Source of the DNA: Haloechinothrix alba | Lineage (GTDB): Bacteria > Actinomycetota > Actinomycetes > Mycobacteriales > Pseudonocardiaceae | DNA: 64,000 nt | Assembly: GCF_900188115.1 (NCBI RefSeq) | Contig: NZ_FZNW01000007.1 | Coordinates: 168,591 to 232,590 of the forward strand | Direction: 5' to 3' | In this document: positions 22,288 to 31,783 of the stretch, in pieces | Numbering within the stretch: position 1 is the stretch's first letter | Layout: each line of letters starts with the position of its first letter | Translations under genes and position numbers: made by a program | The notes under the pieces: generated by a model | What the model was told of the DNA's origin: nothing | What the model saw: the letters and a program-made list of their open reading frames with translations, nothing else | Database searches by the model: none

Positions 22288-24069
22288 ATGGGACTCCTCG
22301 CGCCACGCAAACCCGACTTCGACATCGCCGAATGGCGCTCGAGGCCCATCCTCGAGCGCATCAAGCCGATCGTGGTGGACTGGGGCCAGAACGGTTTCGG
22401 GTCGCCAGGCGGCGTCTACTTCTTCTACCTGTTCAAGATGATCGCCTACATCCTGGGCGCGCTGTTCATCATCGCAGCCACACCCGGCCTCGGCCCGGTT
22501 TCCGACGTCGCCGCGTGGTGGACCGAGCCGATCGTCTACCAGAAGGTCATCGTCTGGACCCTGCTGTTCGAGGTCCTCGGTTTCGGCTGCGGCTCGGGGC
22601 CGCTCACGTTCCGGTTCCTGCCGCCCATCGGGGCGCTGACGTACTGGTTGCGGCCGGGCACGGTGCGGTTGCCACCGTGGCCGGGCACGGTGCCCGGCAC
22701 CCGGGGTGATCGCCGCGGCGCCGTGGACGTCGTGCTGTACGTCGCGGTGATCGCCTCGGCGGTCTGGCTGCTGAGCTCACCCGGTGCCGTGCAGGTCGGT
22801 GCCCTCGGCAACTCGGTGGGGCTGATCGATCCGGTCCGGTTGGTCCCCCTGATGGTCCTGCTGCCCCTGCTGGGCCTGCGCGACAAGACGATCTTCCTGG
22901 CCGCGCGCAGCGAGCAGTACTGGGTACCGCTGTTCTTCTTCCTCTTCTCGGCTACCGACATCATCGTCGCGCTGAAGTTGTTGATGGTGGCGATCTGGTG
23001 GGGCGCTGCGACCTCGAAGCTCAACCGCCACTTCCCGTTCGTGGTCTCGGTGATGATCAGCAACAGCCCGTTCATGCGGGTGAAGCGGATCAAGCGCAAG
23101 CTGTTCCGCGACTACCCGAGGGACATGCGGCCCTCGAAGCTGTCGGCGACGGCGGCTCACCTGGGCACGGTCATCGAGTTCACGGTGCCGCTCGTGTTGC
23201 TGCTGTCCACCGGCGGGCCGCTGACCTGGGTCGCGCTCGTGATCATGGTGATCTTCCACCTGCACATCATCTCGACGTTCCCGCTGGGCGTCCCGCTCGA
23301 GTGGAACGTCTACGTCATCTTCGGCGCACTGTTCCTGTTCGGCAACTACGCCGAGGTGGGCGTGACCTCGCTGGAATCGCCGGTGCTGATGGTGGTCATG
23401 CTGGCGTTTCTGGTGATCGGTCCCGTGCTGGGCAACGCCAAGCCGCACCTGATCTCGTTCCTGCCCGCGATGCGTTACTACGCGGGCAACTGGGCGACGT
23501 CGATGTGGGCGTTCCGCAAGGGCAGCGAGCAGAAGCTGGACCAGCACATCACCAAGTCGGTCGCGACGCAGAAGGCGCAGCTGACGAAGCTCTACGGTGA
23601 GGAGATGGCCGAGCTGCTGATGCAGAAGGCGGTGGTGTTCCGTTCCATGCACACGCACGGCAGGGCCCTGCTCGGGTTGCTGCCGCGTGCCGTCGACGAC
23701 ACCCGGGACTACGATGTGCGTGAGGGTGAGTTCGTCGCCGGAGTCGTGCTCGGGTGGAACTTCGGTGAGGGGCACCTGCACCACGAGCAGCTGATCCGGG
23801 CGATCCAGCGGCGCTGCGGGTTCGAGGAAGGCGAGGTGCGTGTCATCCTTCTGGAGTCGCAACCGATGCAGCACCAGCGCCAGCACTACCGCATCGTGGA
23901 TGTCGCCACCGGAGTGATCGAGGAAGGACACGTGGACGTCAAGGACATGTGCGAGCGTCAGCCGTGGCTCGGCGGCGACGGCACGATACCCGTCCGGCCG
24001 CTGAGCGGGCGCGGCAGCGAGCAGGCCGCCGAGCGTGCCCGCGATACCGAGAGGGCGCGGCGTGAGTGA
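22288..24069 (+). CDS. DUF3556 membrane protein
   Basis: The 593-residue protein has about ten hydrophobic segments in its first 400 residues. A soluble C-terminal part follows (LLPRAVDDTRDYDVREGEF, then VLGWNFGEGHLHHEQLI), the layout of DUF3556 proteins of mycobacteria and relatives. GAGGAAGGACGGTC precedes the ATG. It sits between an acyl-CoA synthetase and a flavin oxidoreductase whose start it overlaps, suggesting a joint role in lipid modification at the membrane. No catalytic residues are established for the family. Confidence 0.8.
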   Translation: MGLLAPRKPDFDIAEWRSRPILERIKPIVVDWGQNGFGSPGGVYFFYLFKMIAYILGALFIIAATPGLGPVSDVAAWWTEPIVYQKVIVWTLLFEVLGFGCGSGPLTFRFLPPIGALTYWLRPGTVRLPPWPGTVPGTRGDRRGAVDVVLYVAVIASAVWLLSSPGAVQVGALGNSVGLIDPVRLVPLMVLLPLLGLRDKTIFLAARSEQYWVPLFFFLFSATDIIVALKLLMVAIWWGAATSKLNRHFPFVVSVMISNSPFMRVKRIKRKLFRDYPRDMRPSKLSATAAHLGTVIEFTVPLVLLLSTGGPLTWVALVIMVIFHLHIISTFPLGVPLEWNVYVIFGALFLFGNYAEVGVTSLESPVLMVVMLAFLVIGPVLGNAKPHLISFLPAMRYYAGNWATSMWAFRKGSEQKLDQHITKSVATQKAQLTKLYGEEMAELLMQKAVVFRSMHTHGRALLGLLPRAVDDTRDYDVREGEFVAGVVLGWNFGEGHLHHEQLIRAIQRRCGFEEGEVRVILLESQPMQHQRQHYRIVDVATGVIEEGHVDVKDMCERQPWLGGDGTIPVRPLSGRGSEQAAERARDTERARRE

Positions 24070-25483
24070 TGCCGTCGTCGTCGGGTCGGGACCGAACGGG
24101 CTCGCCGCGGCCGTCGCGCTCGCGCAGCGGGGGTTCGGGGTCACCGTGCTCGAGGCAGCCGACGAGGCCGGTGGTGGGGCGCGCTCGGCCGAGCTCACCC
24201 TGCCTGGTCTGCTGCACGACCAGTGCTCGGCCGTGCACCCCACCGGGTGCGGCTCGCCGTTCTTCCACTCGCTCGGCCTCGAGCGTCACGGCGTGGCGTG
24301 GTCCTGGCCCGAGGTGGATCTCGCGCACCCGCTGGACTCGGGCAGCGCGGGGGTTCTGCGACGCTCGCTGGAGGACACGGCGCGCGGGCTCGGCGTGGAC
24401 GGGCGGGCGTGGCGTGCCGTGTTCGGCCGTCCGGCAGCCGGGTTCGACGCGCTGGCCGAGGACCTCTTCCGGCCCGTGGCGCACCTTCCGAAGCACCCTG
24501 TGCAGCTGGCCAACTTCGGCATGCGGGCCTTGCTTCCGGCAACCGGGCTGGCGCGGGCCTGGCGCAGCGACGAGGCGCGCGCGCTGTTCGCAGGCATAGC
24601 GGCGCACGCGTTCTACCCGTTGAACCGCCCGGTCAGTGCCGCTATCGGGACGATGCTCACGGCAGCGGGGCACCGGTACGGGTGGCCGGTCGCCAGGGGA
24701 GGGTCGCAGTCGATCGTCGACGCGCTCGTGGCGCTGCTGGCCGAGCACGGCGGTGTCGTGGAGACCGGCAGGCCGGTGCACCGTTACGCGGACCTGCCAC
24801 CTTCCGACGTGCTGCTGCTCGACCTCGACCCGGCTGCCGCGGTGCGGATTCTCGGCCCGCAGCTGCCTGCGCGGGTGCGGCGCGCGTACACGCGGTACCG
24901 GCGCGGCCCCGGCGCGTACAAGGTCGATCTCGCCGTGCAGGGCGGTATACCGTGGCGCAACGAGGACTGCCGGAAGGCAGGCACCGTCCACGTCGGGGGA
25001 ACACTGGAGGAGGTCGCCCGCGCCGAGCGGGATGTCTACCGCGGCACCATGCCGGAACGACCGTTCGTGCTCGTGGCCCAGCAGTACCTCGCCGACCCGC
25101 AGCGATCCTCGGGTGACGTGCATCCGGTGTGGACGTACGCGCACGTGCCGCACGGGTACGAGGGAGACGCGACCGAGGCCGTGCTCCGCCAGATCGAGCG
25201 GTTCGCGCCCGGTGTGCGGGAACGCATCCTTGGGACGTTCGTCCGGTCGGCACCGGAAATGGCGCGTTACAACGCGAACTACATCGGCGGCGACATCGCG
25301 ACAGGCGCCAACACTCCTGTGCAGTCGGTCCTGCGCCCGCGCGTGGCCGTGGACCCGTATGCCACGGGCGTTCCGGGGGTCTTCCTGTGCTCGGCTGCCA
25401 CCCCGCCCGGACCGGGGGTGCACGGTATGTGCGGCTACAACGCCGCGCTGTCGGCCCTGCGTTACCACGCGCGGCACGCGTAG
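24062..25483 (+). CDS. CrtI-like FAD-dependent oxidoreductase
   Basis: The 473-residue flavoprotein begins with the FAD motif VVVGSGPNGLAAAVALA, continues VLEAADEAGGGARS and ends GPGVHGMCGYNAALSAL, the pattern of phytoene desaturase-like and retinol saturase-like oxidoreductases. GTG 24062 overlaps the DUF3556 stop by 8 bases, so the two are coupled. Substrates may be long hydrophobic chains, possibly acyl groups made available by its neighbours. No carotenoid synthesis genes are near. Confidence 0.85.
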   Translation: MSDAVVVGSGPNGLAAAVALAQRGFGVTVLEAADEAGGGARSAELTLPGLLHDQCSAVHPTGCGSPFFHSLGLERHGVAWSWPEVDLAHPLDSGSAGVLRRSLEDTARGLGVDGRAWRAVFGRPAAGFDALAEDLFRPVAHLPKHPVQLANFGMRALLPATGLARAWRSDEARALFAGIAAHAFYPLNRPVSAAIGTMLTAAGHRYGWPVARGGSQSIVDALVALLAEHGGVVETGRPVHRYADLPPSDVLLLDLDPAAAVRILGPQLPARVRRAYTRYRRGPGAYKVDLAVQGGIPWRNEDCRKAGTVHVGGTLEEVARAERDVYRGTMPERPFVLVAQQYLADPQRSSGDVHPVWTYAHVPHGYEGDATEAVLRQIERFAPGVRERILGTFVRSAPEMARYNANYIGGDIATGANTPVQSVLRPRVAVDPYATGVPGVFLCSAATPPGPGVHGMCGYNAALSALRYHARHA

Positions 25484-25564
25484 CCGGGCACGGCCGGTCC
25501 GGGGCGGTAGTAGCGGCGAGCGCCGGAAAGCCGCAGGAAAGCCGCCGGTACACTGGCGCCCACT

Positions 25565-26320
25565 GTGACTCTCGTCGATTCCGGATCCGCGGGTACGGTG
25601 CGCCGGAACGTCACGCGTTCCGACCGGCTCGCCGTGCTCGCCACGGTCGTGGCCGTGCTGGCAGGCGCCAATGTGGTGACCGCGTACGGCTCGGCCGGGG
25701 CCGAGGCGCTCGTCGAGCCCGCGATCGCGGTGGTGTTGCTCGGCCTCGCGCACCGGTTCGGGCTGACCTGGGCCGATATCGGGATCAGCAGGCACACCTG
25801 GCGCAAGGGAGCTGCCTACGGCGGCGCCGCGATCGCGCTCGTCGGGCTGGTGTACCTGGCCGGGATGCTGCTACCGGCCACCCGCGCCGTGATCGCCGAT
25901 GCCCGCTACGACATGGCGCTCGGCTCGGCGCTGCTGCTGGCCCTCGTGGTGATCCCGCTCAAGACGGTCCTGCTCGAAGAGGTCGCGTTCCGTGGCGTGC
26001 TGCTCGGCATGCTGAGCCGACCGGCCGGCAGGGCCTGGGCGGTGGGCGCCTCCTCGGCCATGTTCGGGTTGTGGCACATCCTCCCGACGCTGGAGGTCGC
26101 CAAGCAGGACACGGCATTCGACGTGATCCTCGGCCCGGGCAGCGCGTTCCCGGCACTCGGAGTGGCTGCCGTCGTGGTGTTCACCGGCGTGGCCGGTGTG
26201 GTGCTGTGCGAGCTGCGCCGACGTACCGGCAGCCTGCTCGCGCCCCTCGGGTTGCACTGGGCCACCAACGGTCTCGGTGTGCTGATCTCCGCGCTGCTGT
26301 GGTCCGGGATCACCGCCTGA
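25565..26320 (+). CDS. CPBP-family intramembrane protease
   Basis: The 251-residue membrane protein has the CAAX-protease/bacteriocin-processing motifs EEVAFRG, FGLWH and LHWATNG within predicted membrane helices. These hold the catalytic Glu and His residues of the family. A GTG at 25565 starts it 81 bases after the preceding gene. Family members process membrane proteins or confer self-protection. The target here is unknown. Confidence 0.85.
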   Translation: MTLVDSGSAGTVRRNVTRSDRLAVLATVVAVLAGANVVTAYGSAGAEALVEPAIAVVLLGLAHRFGLTWADIGISRHTWRKGAAYGGAAIALVGLVYLAGMLLPATRAVIADARYDMALGSALLLALVVIPLKTVLLEEVAFRGVLLGMLSRPAGRAWAVGASSAMFGLWHILPTLEVAKQDTAFDVILGPGSAFPALGVAAVVVFTGVAGVVLCELRRRTGSLLAPLGLHWATNGLGVLISALLWSGITA

Positions 26321-26331
26321 GGTGCCGGACG

Positions 26332-26392
26332 CCGGAAGGCACGTGCAGAGCACTCCCGAGCCGCATTCCCGGGCCCTGCAAGTGCCTTCCGG
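26332..26392. terminator. Bidirectional terminator between convergent genes
   Basis: CCGGAAGGCAC (26332-26342) and GTGCCTTCCGG (26382-26392) are perfect 11-bp inverted arms, continued inward by GTGCAG/CTGCA. It lies between the stops of the CPBP protease (26320) and the M28 peptidase (26405), where transcripts from both sides meet. Confidence 0.75.
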
Positions 26393-26404
26393 CTGCCGTT
26401 GCCG

Positions 26405-28036
26405 TTACTTCTCGGGTTCGGGGGACAAGGCGTCCTCGCTGTTGCCCGCCCCGTGTGACTTGCCGGGCGAACGCTCGCCGTTGACCGCGGAGGTATCGAA
26501 GGCGAAGTTGATGACCGCGTTCGCCACGGCGTCGGAGTTGACGTCGAGGGCGGTCACGTTGACGTTGCCGTGCAGCTCACCGAGTTGTGCGTACACCGCT
26601 GGGTCGGCCCCGTCCGCAACAGGGGTGCTGCTGTCGCAGACCGCGTGGTAGCACGGGTCGAGCTGCTCGCTCGCCACGCCGCCGTAGCGTTCCACCTGCT
26701 CGGGTGTCTTGAGCTCCTCCGCCCCGGTGAACAGTCCACCGGCGGGGATCCCGACCGCGATGAACGGGCCGTAGTCGCTGCGGCCGGTGAAATCGGTGCC
26801 TTCGTGGGGGAGGTCGCGGCCGTCGAAGAACGCCTCGAACACCTTCTCGATCTCGGCCGAGCCTTCGGGGCCCGGACCGGCGCCCTCCCCGTCGGAGTCG
26901 TCGCCGTCGTAGATCCCGAACTGGTAGTTCGGCGACCCGATCATGTCGAAGTTGATGTACAGCGCGATGTCGTCGATCTCCTGCTCGGAGAGGTTGGCGA
27001 CATAGTGGTCGGAGCCGACAAGGCCGGACTCCTCCGCGCCCCACCATGCGAAGCGGACCTGGTTGTTGGGCTTGACCTTCCGCATCTGCAGCGCGACCTC
27101 GAGCAGGGCCGCCGACGCACTGCCGTTGTCGTGGTAGCCGGGGCCGTCGAGTACCGAGTCGAGGTGGCCGCCTGCCATCACGACGTTGTCCGTGCGCCCG
27201 TGCCGGGTCTCGGCGAACACGTTCTCCGTGGTCCGGGTTTCGCTGAACGTGTCGGTCCGGACCCGCGCGACGGTGCCTTCGGGATCGGCGAGATCGGCGC
27301 CGACGGAGAAGCTCGCGGCGAGCACCGGGATGTCGGGCATCGTGCCGCCGAGGGTGCCTGCGAACGTGTCGGTGCGTTCGGGCTGACCTTCGTTGAAGAT
27401 GACGGCAGCGGCGGCGCCTGCGTCGGTGGCGTTGGCCGCCTTGGTGGCGAACGCGCAGGAACCACGCTGCATCAGCGCGATGTTGCCTTCCGTGAACCCG
27501 GCGAAGTCGGCTGCCTCGCAACCGCTTGTCGACGTGTTCGGTTCGTCGCCGGGCGGCAACACCAGGTCGACACCTTCCACCGGTGCGGTGACGTCGCCCG
27601 AGCCGGAGAACTCCATCGTGAGGAAGTCCTCGCCGAGTTCGTAGGTCGTCTCGTCGGGGGAGACCTGTTCGAGCTCGGCGTCACTGAGCTCCTGGAAGAA
27701 GGGGAACTCGAACTCCTGCCGTGTCACCTCGTACCCGGCAGCCTCGAGCTGCCCGGCGACGTAGTCGGCGCTGGCGTCGTAGCCGGGCGTGCCGGAGGCG
27801 CGGGTGCCGTCATTGGCGTCGGCGATGGCCTGGAAGCGGTCGAGATGCTCCAGCACGCCGTCGACCGTGACGGCCTTCTCGAGCTTTCTGGGCGAGTTGT
27901 TGTTCGGGTCGGCCGCCGCCGGCCCCGCGGAGGTCAGCGCCACGGTGAGGCCGCAGGCGGCAAGGCACGCGACGGCTACGCGGGGTCTGCGGCGTACCGC
28001 ATCATGGCCTCGCTGTCGGATTCGGTCTGGACGCAT
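26405..28036 (-). CDS. Secreted M28 zinc aminopeptidase with PA domain
   Basis: The 543-residue protein has a signal peptide (basic start, hydrophobic core VACLAACGLTVALTSAG, cleavage near AAA). A PA insert lies at about 170-290. An M28 catalytic domain follows with zinc ligands in GGHLDSV, DNGSASAA, EESGLVGSDHY, NFDMIGSPNY and CYHAVCD. It resembles the Streptomyces griseus aminopeptidase type, releasing N-terminal hydrophobic residues outside the cell. ATG 28036 follows AAGGAC; the frame is open to 28201 but that part lacks protein character. The acidic Gly/Pro-rich patch near 440 is unusual. Confidence 0.9.
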   Translation of the reverse strand: MRPDRIRQRGHDAVRRRPRVAVACLAACGLTVALTSAGPAAADPNNNSPRKLEKAVTVDGVLEHLDRFQAIADANDGTRASGTPGYDASADYVAGQLEAAGYEVTRQEFEFPFFQELSDAELEQVSPDETTYELGEDFLTMEFSGSGDVTAPVEGVDLVLPPGDEPNTSTSGCEAADFAGFTEGNIALMQRGSCAFATKAANATDAGAAAAVIFNEGQPERTDTFAGTLGGTMPDIPVLAASFSVGADLADPEGTVARVRTDTFSETRTTENVFAETRHGRTDNVVMAGGHLDSVLDGPGYHDNGSASAALLEVALQMRKVKPNNQVRFAWWGAEESGLVGSDHYVANLSEQEIDDIALYINFDMIGSPNYQFGIYDGDDSDGEGAGPGPEGSAEIEKVFEAFFDGRDLPHEGTDFTGRSDYGPFIAVGIPAGGLFTGAEELKTPEQVERYGGVASEQLDPCYHAVCDSSTPVADGADPAVYAQLGELHGNVNVTALDVNSDAVANAVINFAFDTSAVNGERSPGKSHGAGNSEDALSPEPEK

Positions 28037-28223
28037 CAGCCGGTCCTTGTCTCTGGGAGGGACGGGTGCGGACGGGACAGTAGACCGGACTTCACTCGAT
28101 AGTGAACAATCGTGTCGGGATCGTAACCAGAGTGCTCGAATGAGCGCATCGTGATCGGTTCCCGATCCGTACACCGGGCCGACCGCGACGGGAGGGGTCA
28201 CCAGGCCGTGGCTACACGGCCGA

Positions 28224-28475
28224 CTAGTCCGCCTCGTAGCGCGCGAGGGCCGTGCGGATGCACGCGGCGGCGGTCGGGTCCGTCAGGGAGTTCCGCGACG
28301 CCTGCAGCAGCTCCGTGACGATGCGCGAGGCCGCGGTGAAGCCTGCCTCGGCGCGGATGTGATGCACGATCCGGATGATGTCGTCGTCGTTGAGGTCGCT
28401 GACCGCGGTGCGCAGCTCCGCCAGCTTCGCATCGAGGTAAGCATCGGATTCGGTGTCGCGTGTGTCGTCGCGCAT
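28224..28475 (-). CDS. Small helical hypothetical protein (83 aa)
   Basis: The frame starting at ATG 28475 encodes an acidic, helical protein (AYLDAKLAELRTAVSDLND, then IVHHIRAEAGFTAASRIV). A GTG at 28511 would add twelve residues. It stands alone between the M28 peptidase and PolX. Codon use matches neighbouring genes and there is no overlap with a better frame. No family was recognised. Confidence 0.6.
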   Translation of the reverse strand: MRDDTRDTESDAYLDAKLAELRTAVSDLNDDDIIRIVHHIRAEAGFTAASRIVTELLQASRNSLTDPTAAACIRTALARYEAD

Positions 28476-28569
28476 GTCCGGGCCCCTGCCGGTAGAGCGT
28501 TGGCGAGTCACACCGATTCTGCGCGCCGTACCCGCCCGGGAGGAAGGGTGCCGGGGTGGCTGTGGCCGC

Positions 28570-30291
28570 CTACGACGGTGGGCGCAGGAACCGGCGCAGC
28601 CGGTGCATGGGCCAGGTGTTGATGACGTCCTCGCTGGTGAGCCACCCGCGCTGCGCCGTGCCCACCCCGTAACGCAGCCCGGCCAGGTGCACGGCCGAGT
28701 GCGCGTCGCTGTTCACGGCGAACCGTACACCGTATTTCTTGGCCAGCAGGATGTCCTCGTCGCGCAGGTCCAGGCGGTGCGGGGACGCGTTGATCTCCAG
28801 CGCGGTGCGCGTGCGGGCACACGTACGGAACACCTCGTCGAGATCGGCGTCGATGGCGGGGCGGCGGCCGATGAGGCGAGCGGTCGGATGCCCGATGATG
28901 TTCACACAGGGGTTCTCACAGGCCCGTACCAGTCGCCTGGTCATCTCCTCGCGCGGCTGGTTGAAGTGCGTGTGCACGGATGCCACGCAGATGTCGAAGC
29001 CGTTCAGGAACTCCTCCGGCCAGTCGACCGCGCCGTCCGGCCCGATGTTGAGCTCGCTGCCGTGCAGCAGGCGCATGCCGCGGTAGGCGCCGTCCAGCTC
29101 GCGTACCCGTTCGCGCTGGGCAAGGGCCTTCTCGTCGGTCATGCGGTGCATCGGCAGGCCAGGGGCGTGGTCGGTGACGGCGTAGTAGGCGTAGCCGCGT
29201 TCGGCTGCGGTGGCCACCATGTCCTCCAGCGGCGACACGCCGTCGGTGAGGTCGGTGTGCGTGTGCAGGTCACCCCGGATATCGGTCTCGCTGACGATGT
29301 CCGGCAGCTCGCGCTTGCGCGCCACCTCGATCTCGCCCCGGTCCTCCCGAAGCGGCGGGGGTATCCATGGGAGGCCGAGCCGGTTGTAGACCTCTTCCTC
29401 GGTCTCGGAGACGACGAGCTGGTCGGTCTCGGCGTCGAACAGCCCGTACTCGCTGAGTTTCAGGCCGGCGTTCCCGGCGATCTCACGGGTCCGGATGTTG
29501 TGGGTCCGCGACCCGGTGAAGTACTGCAGCGCCGCGCCCCACGCGCTCAACGGCACGACCCGCAGGTCGATGCGCAGGCCGTCGGTGGTGCGGATCGAGC
29601 TCTTCTTCTCCCCGGCTGCGGTCACCTCGGCGACCGGTTCCTGCTCGGTGAACGCGTCCATGAGGGGCCGTGGTTCGCCTGCGGCCGCGAGGATGTCGAC
29701 ATCGCCGATGGTCTCGGCGAACCGGCGCAACGAGCCCGCGTGGGTGCAGCGCTGGCAGCCGTCCACCGACAGCAGCCGCTCGACGAGTTCCTCGGCCTGC
29801 TCCATGGCGGTGTCGAGGTGCACGCGCTCCTCGGACTGCCGGGTGAGCTCGACACCGTGCAGGATGTTCTCCTCGGTCTTCGCGCCGAACCCGGGGATGT
29901 CCCGGAGCCGCCCGGCGTGGATGGCCTCGACCAGCTCGTCGGTCGAGGCTATCCCGAGGTCCTGGTAGAGCGTGGCCGCCTTCCTCGGCCCGAGGTTCGG
30001 TATCGCGGTGAGGTCGCGTACCCCGGACGGGATCTCGTCGCGGAGCGCGTCCAGCGCTCGCACGCTGCCGGTGCGCAGGTACTCGAGCACCTTGTCGGCG
30101 ATCGCCTTGCCCACTCCGGGAACGGAGCGGAGCGTGTCGGCGTCCATCGCCGAGACGTCCTGCGGGTGACCGCTGATCGCCCGGGCAGCCTTCTCGTACG
30201 CTCGGACCTTGTACGCCGCACCGCCGCTGATGGACAGCAGGTCGGAGTACTCCTGTAGCAGGGCTGCGACCTCGTCGTTCGGCCGGGCCAT
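28570..30291 (-). CDS. polX: DNA polymerase X with PHP domain
   Basis: The 573-residue protein has the N-terminal helix-hairpin-helix repeats (SVPGVGKAIADKV, IPNLGPRKAATLY, IPGFGAKTEEN). The palm follows with the metal-binding pair in GDVDIL and a third Asp in RIDLRVV. The C-terminal PHP nuclease has HTHTDLTDG, HAPGL, GSELNI, VASVHTHF and NSDAH. This is the bacterial PolX layout for gap filling and 3'-5' exonuclease in base-excision repair. ATG 30291 starts at MARPNDEV; the frame is open further upstream without family character. Confidence 0.92.
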   Translation of the reverse strand: MARPNDEVAALLQEYSDLLSISGGAAYKVRAYEKAARAISGHPQDVSAMDADTLRSVPGVGKAIADKVLEYLRTGSVRALDALRDEIPSGVRDLTAIPNLGPRKAATLYQDLGIASTDELVEAIHAGRLRDIPGFGAKTEENILHGVELTRQSEERVHLDTAMEQAEELVERLLSVDGCQRCTHAGSLRRFAETIGDVDILAAAGEPRPLMDAFTEQEPVAEVTAAGEKKSSIRTTDGLRIDLRVVPLSAWGAALQYFTGSRTHNIRTREIAGNAGLKLSEYGLFDAETDQLVVSETEEEVYNRLGLPWIPPPLREDRGEIEVARKRELPDIVSETDIRGDLHTHTDLTDGVSPLEDMVATAAERGYAYYAVTDHAPGLPMHRMTDEKALAQRERVRELDGAYRGMRLLHGSELNIGPDGAVDWPEEFLNGFDICVASVHTHFNQPREEMTRRLVRACENPCVNIIGHPTARLIGRRPAIDADLDEVFRTCARTRTALEINASPHRLDLRDEDILLAKKYGVRFAVNSDAHSAVHLAGLRYGVGTAQRGWLTSEDVINTWPMHRLRRFLRPPS

Positions 30292-30458
30292 ACCGCCACG
30301 GTAGTCCCGGTGCGCCCGATCGGCGAGCCGCTGTGCGATACCCCCGGTGCGGGCCGCAAGCGTCCGGAACCGGTCGCGTGTGGCTCCGGTCACCTCGACT
30401 GCCGGGAGCGGGGGTACCCGTGGCAGGCTGTCACGAGTTCCATCTGCGAGGAGGCGTT

Positions 30459-31190
30459 GTGGAGGGTTCGCGCACTCCCGGGGGCGGGCTGCCCGGTGCG
30501 AGCGAGGCATGGGTGGCGGCTGTCACCGAGACCGCGGAGCTGGCCGAGCGCCGCGACGTGGTGGCCGAGCTTGGCAAGCAGCTGCGCGCGCTGAACGAGG
30601 CTGCCGTGCGCACGGAGGTGCCCACGGACGTGCTGCGCCGCGTGGCAGGCGAGGTGGCCGCGGCGACCGGGGAGCTGAGCAGGCAGCAGCGGGAGATATC
30701 CGAGACCGCCTCTGTGGACGACCTGCTCGGCGGGGTACGCATGTACAACCCGGTGATCGGGGAGGGACACCCGATCGCGCCGCCGCTTCGCTTCGAGATC
30801 GACGGGACCTTCGTCGAGGGCCGTTGCAGCCTGGGGCTCGCACACGAGGGACCCCCGTCGTCGAGCCACGGGGGCATGAGCGCGTTGTGGCTGGACCAGG
30901 CGCTCGGCCACGCCGCGGCAGCGGCGGACAACCGTGGCGTGACCACGAACCTGTCCGTGCGCTACCGCAAGCCGGTCCCGCTGGGGGTGCCGCTACGGAT
31001 CTGGGCGGACACGGTGGAGGTGGACGGCAACCGCACCGTCACCCACGGCGGCATCACCACGGTGGCCGAACCGGATGTTCCTCTTGTGCAGGCCGAAGCC
31101 CGGTTCCTGAGGCTGAACGGCGCGCAGGTGCGCCGCATGTTCCCGAGTATGTTCAGCGCCTCCGGTGCCGCCGCGGGGGAGGGCGAGTGA
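30459..31190 (+). CDS. PaaI-type hotdog thioesterase
   Basis: The 243-residue protein has a helical N-terminal extension (about 1-110) and a hotdog domain with AHEGPPSSSHGGMSALWLDQ and NLSVRYRKPVPLG, as in PaaI-like acyl-CoA thioesterases. It would hydrolyse acyl-CoA to free acid and CoA. GTG 30459 follows GAGGAGG, a strong site. It is divergent from polX. The specific thioester is unknown. Confidence 0.82.
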   Translation: MEGSRTPGGGLPGASEAWVAAVTETAELAERRDVVAELGKQLRALNEAAVRTEVPTDVLRRVAGEVAAATGELSRQQREISETASVDDLLGGVRMYNPVIGEGHPIAPPLRFEIDGTFVEGRCSLGLAHEGPPSSSHGGMSALWLDQALGHAAAAADNRGVTTNLSVRYRKPVPLGVPLRIWADTVEVDGNRTVTHGGITTVAEPDVPLVQAEARFLRLNGAQVRRMFPSMFSASGAAAGEGE

Positions 31191-31309
31191 CGGTCGGCCG
31201 GGCCGTGGTGGCCGTGCTCGGCTGAGCAGGCAGGGCGCGCGGCGCACGCCGGGGTCTACTACGTTGAGGGTGTTGCCACAGGTTCCCCGGCGAGAAGGAG
31301 GGACGAGCC

Positions 31310-31768
31310 GTGGGGCTGAACATCAAGGACCTGACGGTCACCACCGCCGACATCGGACCGGACGAGCGCCTGGGTGACCGGCACGCCAAGGACCGCGACA
31401 ACGTGCCACCCGTGCTGCGGGTCAGCGGTGTTCCCGCGGGCACGGCCGAGCTCGCGGTGGTCTGCCACGACCCGGACGCGCCGCTGCCGAGGGGCTTCAC
31501 GCACTGGACGCTGTACGGCATCCCTGCCGATGTCACCGAGATCGGGCCGGACGCGGACAGCCGTTTCCGTGCGGGACCGAACGACTTCGGGGCGACCGGG
31601 TACGGCGGCCCGAAGCCACCGGCGGGTCACGGGCCGCACCGCTACTACTTCTGGGTCTATGCCCTGGATCGTGCGGTGGCGGGTACCCCGTCGCGGGCGG
31701 AGTTCCTGGACGACTACCGTGACGCGATCCTCGAGCAGAACCGTGTCGTGGGTGTCTACGAGCGCTGA
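31310..31768 (+). CDS. YbhB/YbcL (PEBP) family protein
   Basis: The 152-residue protein shows the PEBP motifs CHDPDAP and GYGGPKPPAGHGPHRYYF, with DRDNVPPVL near the start. These form the anion-binding pocket of phosphatidylethanolamine-binding-protein-like folds. Bacterial members have no settled function. GTG 31310 has AGGAGG upstream. It is followed at 15 bases by the VOC gene, so the two may be cotranscribed. Confidence 0.88.
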   Translation: MGLNIKDLTVTTADIGPDERLGDRHAKDRDNVPPVLRVSGVPAGTAELAVVCHDPDAPLPRGFTHWTLYGIPADVTEIGPDADSRFRAGPNDFGATGYGGPKPPAGHGPHRYYFWVYALDRAVAGTPSRAEFLDDYRDAILEQNRVVGVYER

Positions 31769-31783
31769 AGGGTCGTGTCGGGA

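Noticed and set aside
25129..26484. Plus-strand 451-codon open frame across the oxidoreductase and CPBP protease
   Set aside because: Both genes are well supported in other frames; this product has the Arg-rich composition of an out-of-frame translation.
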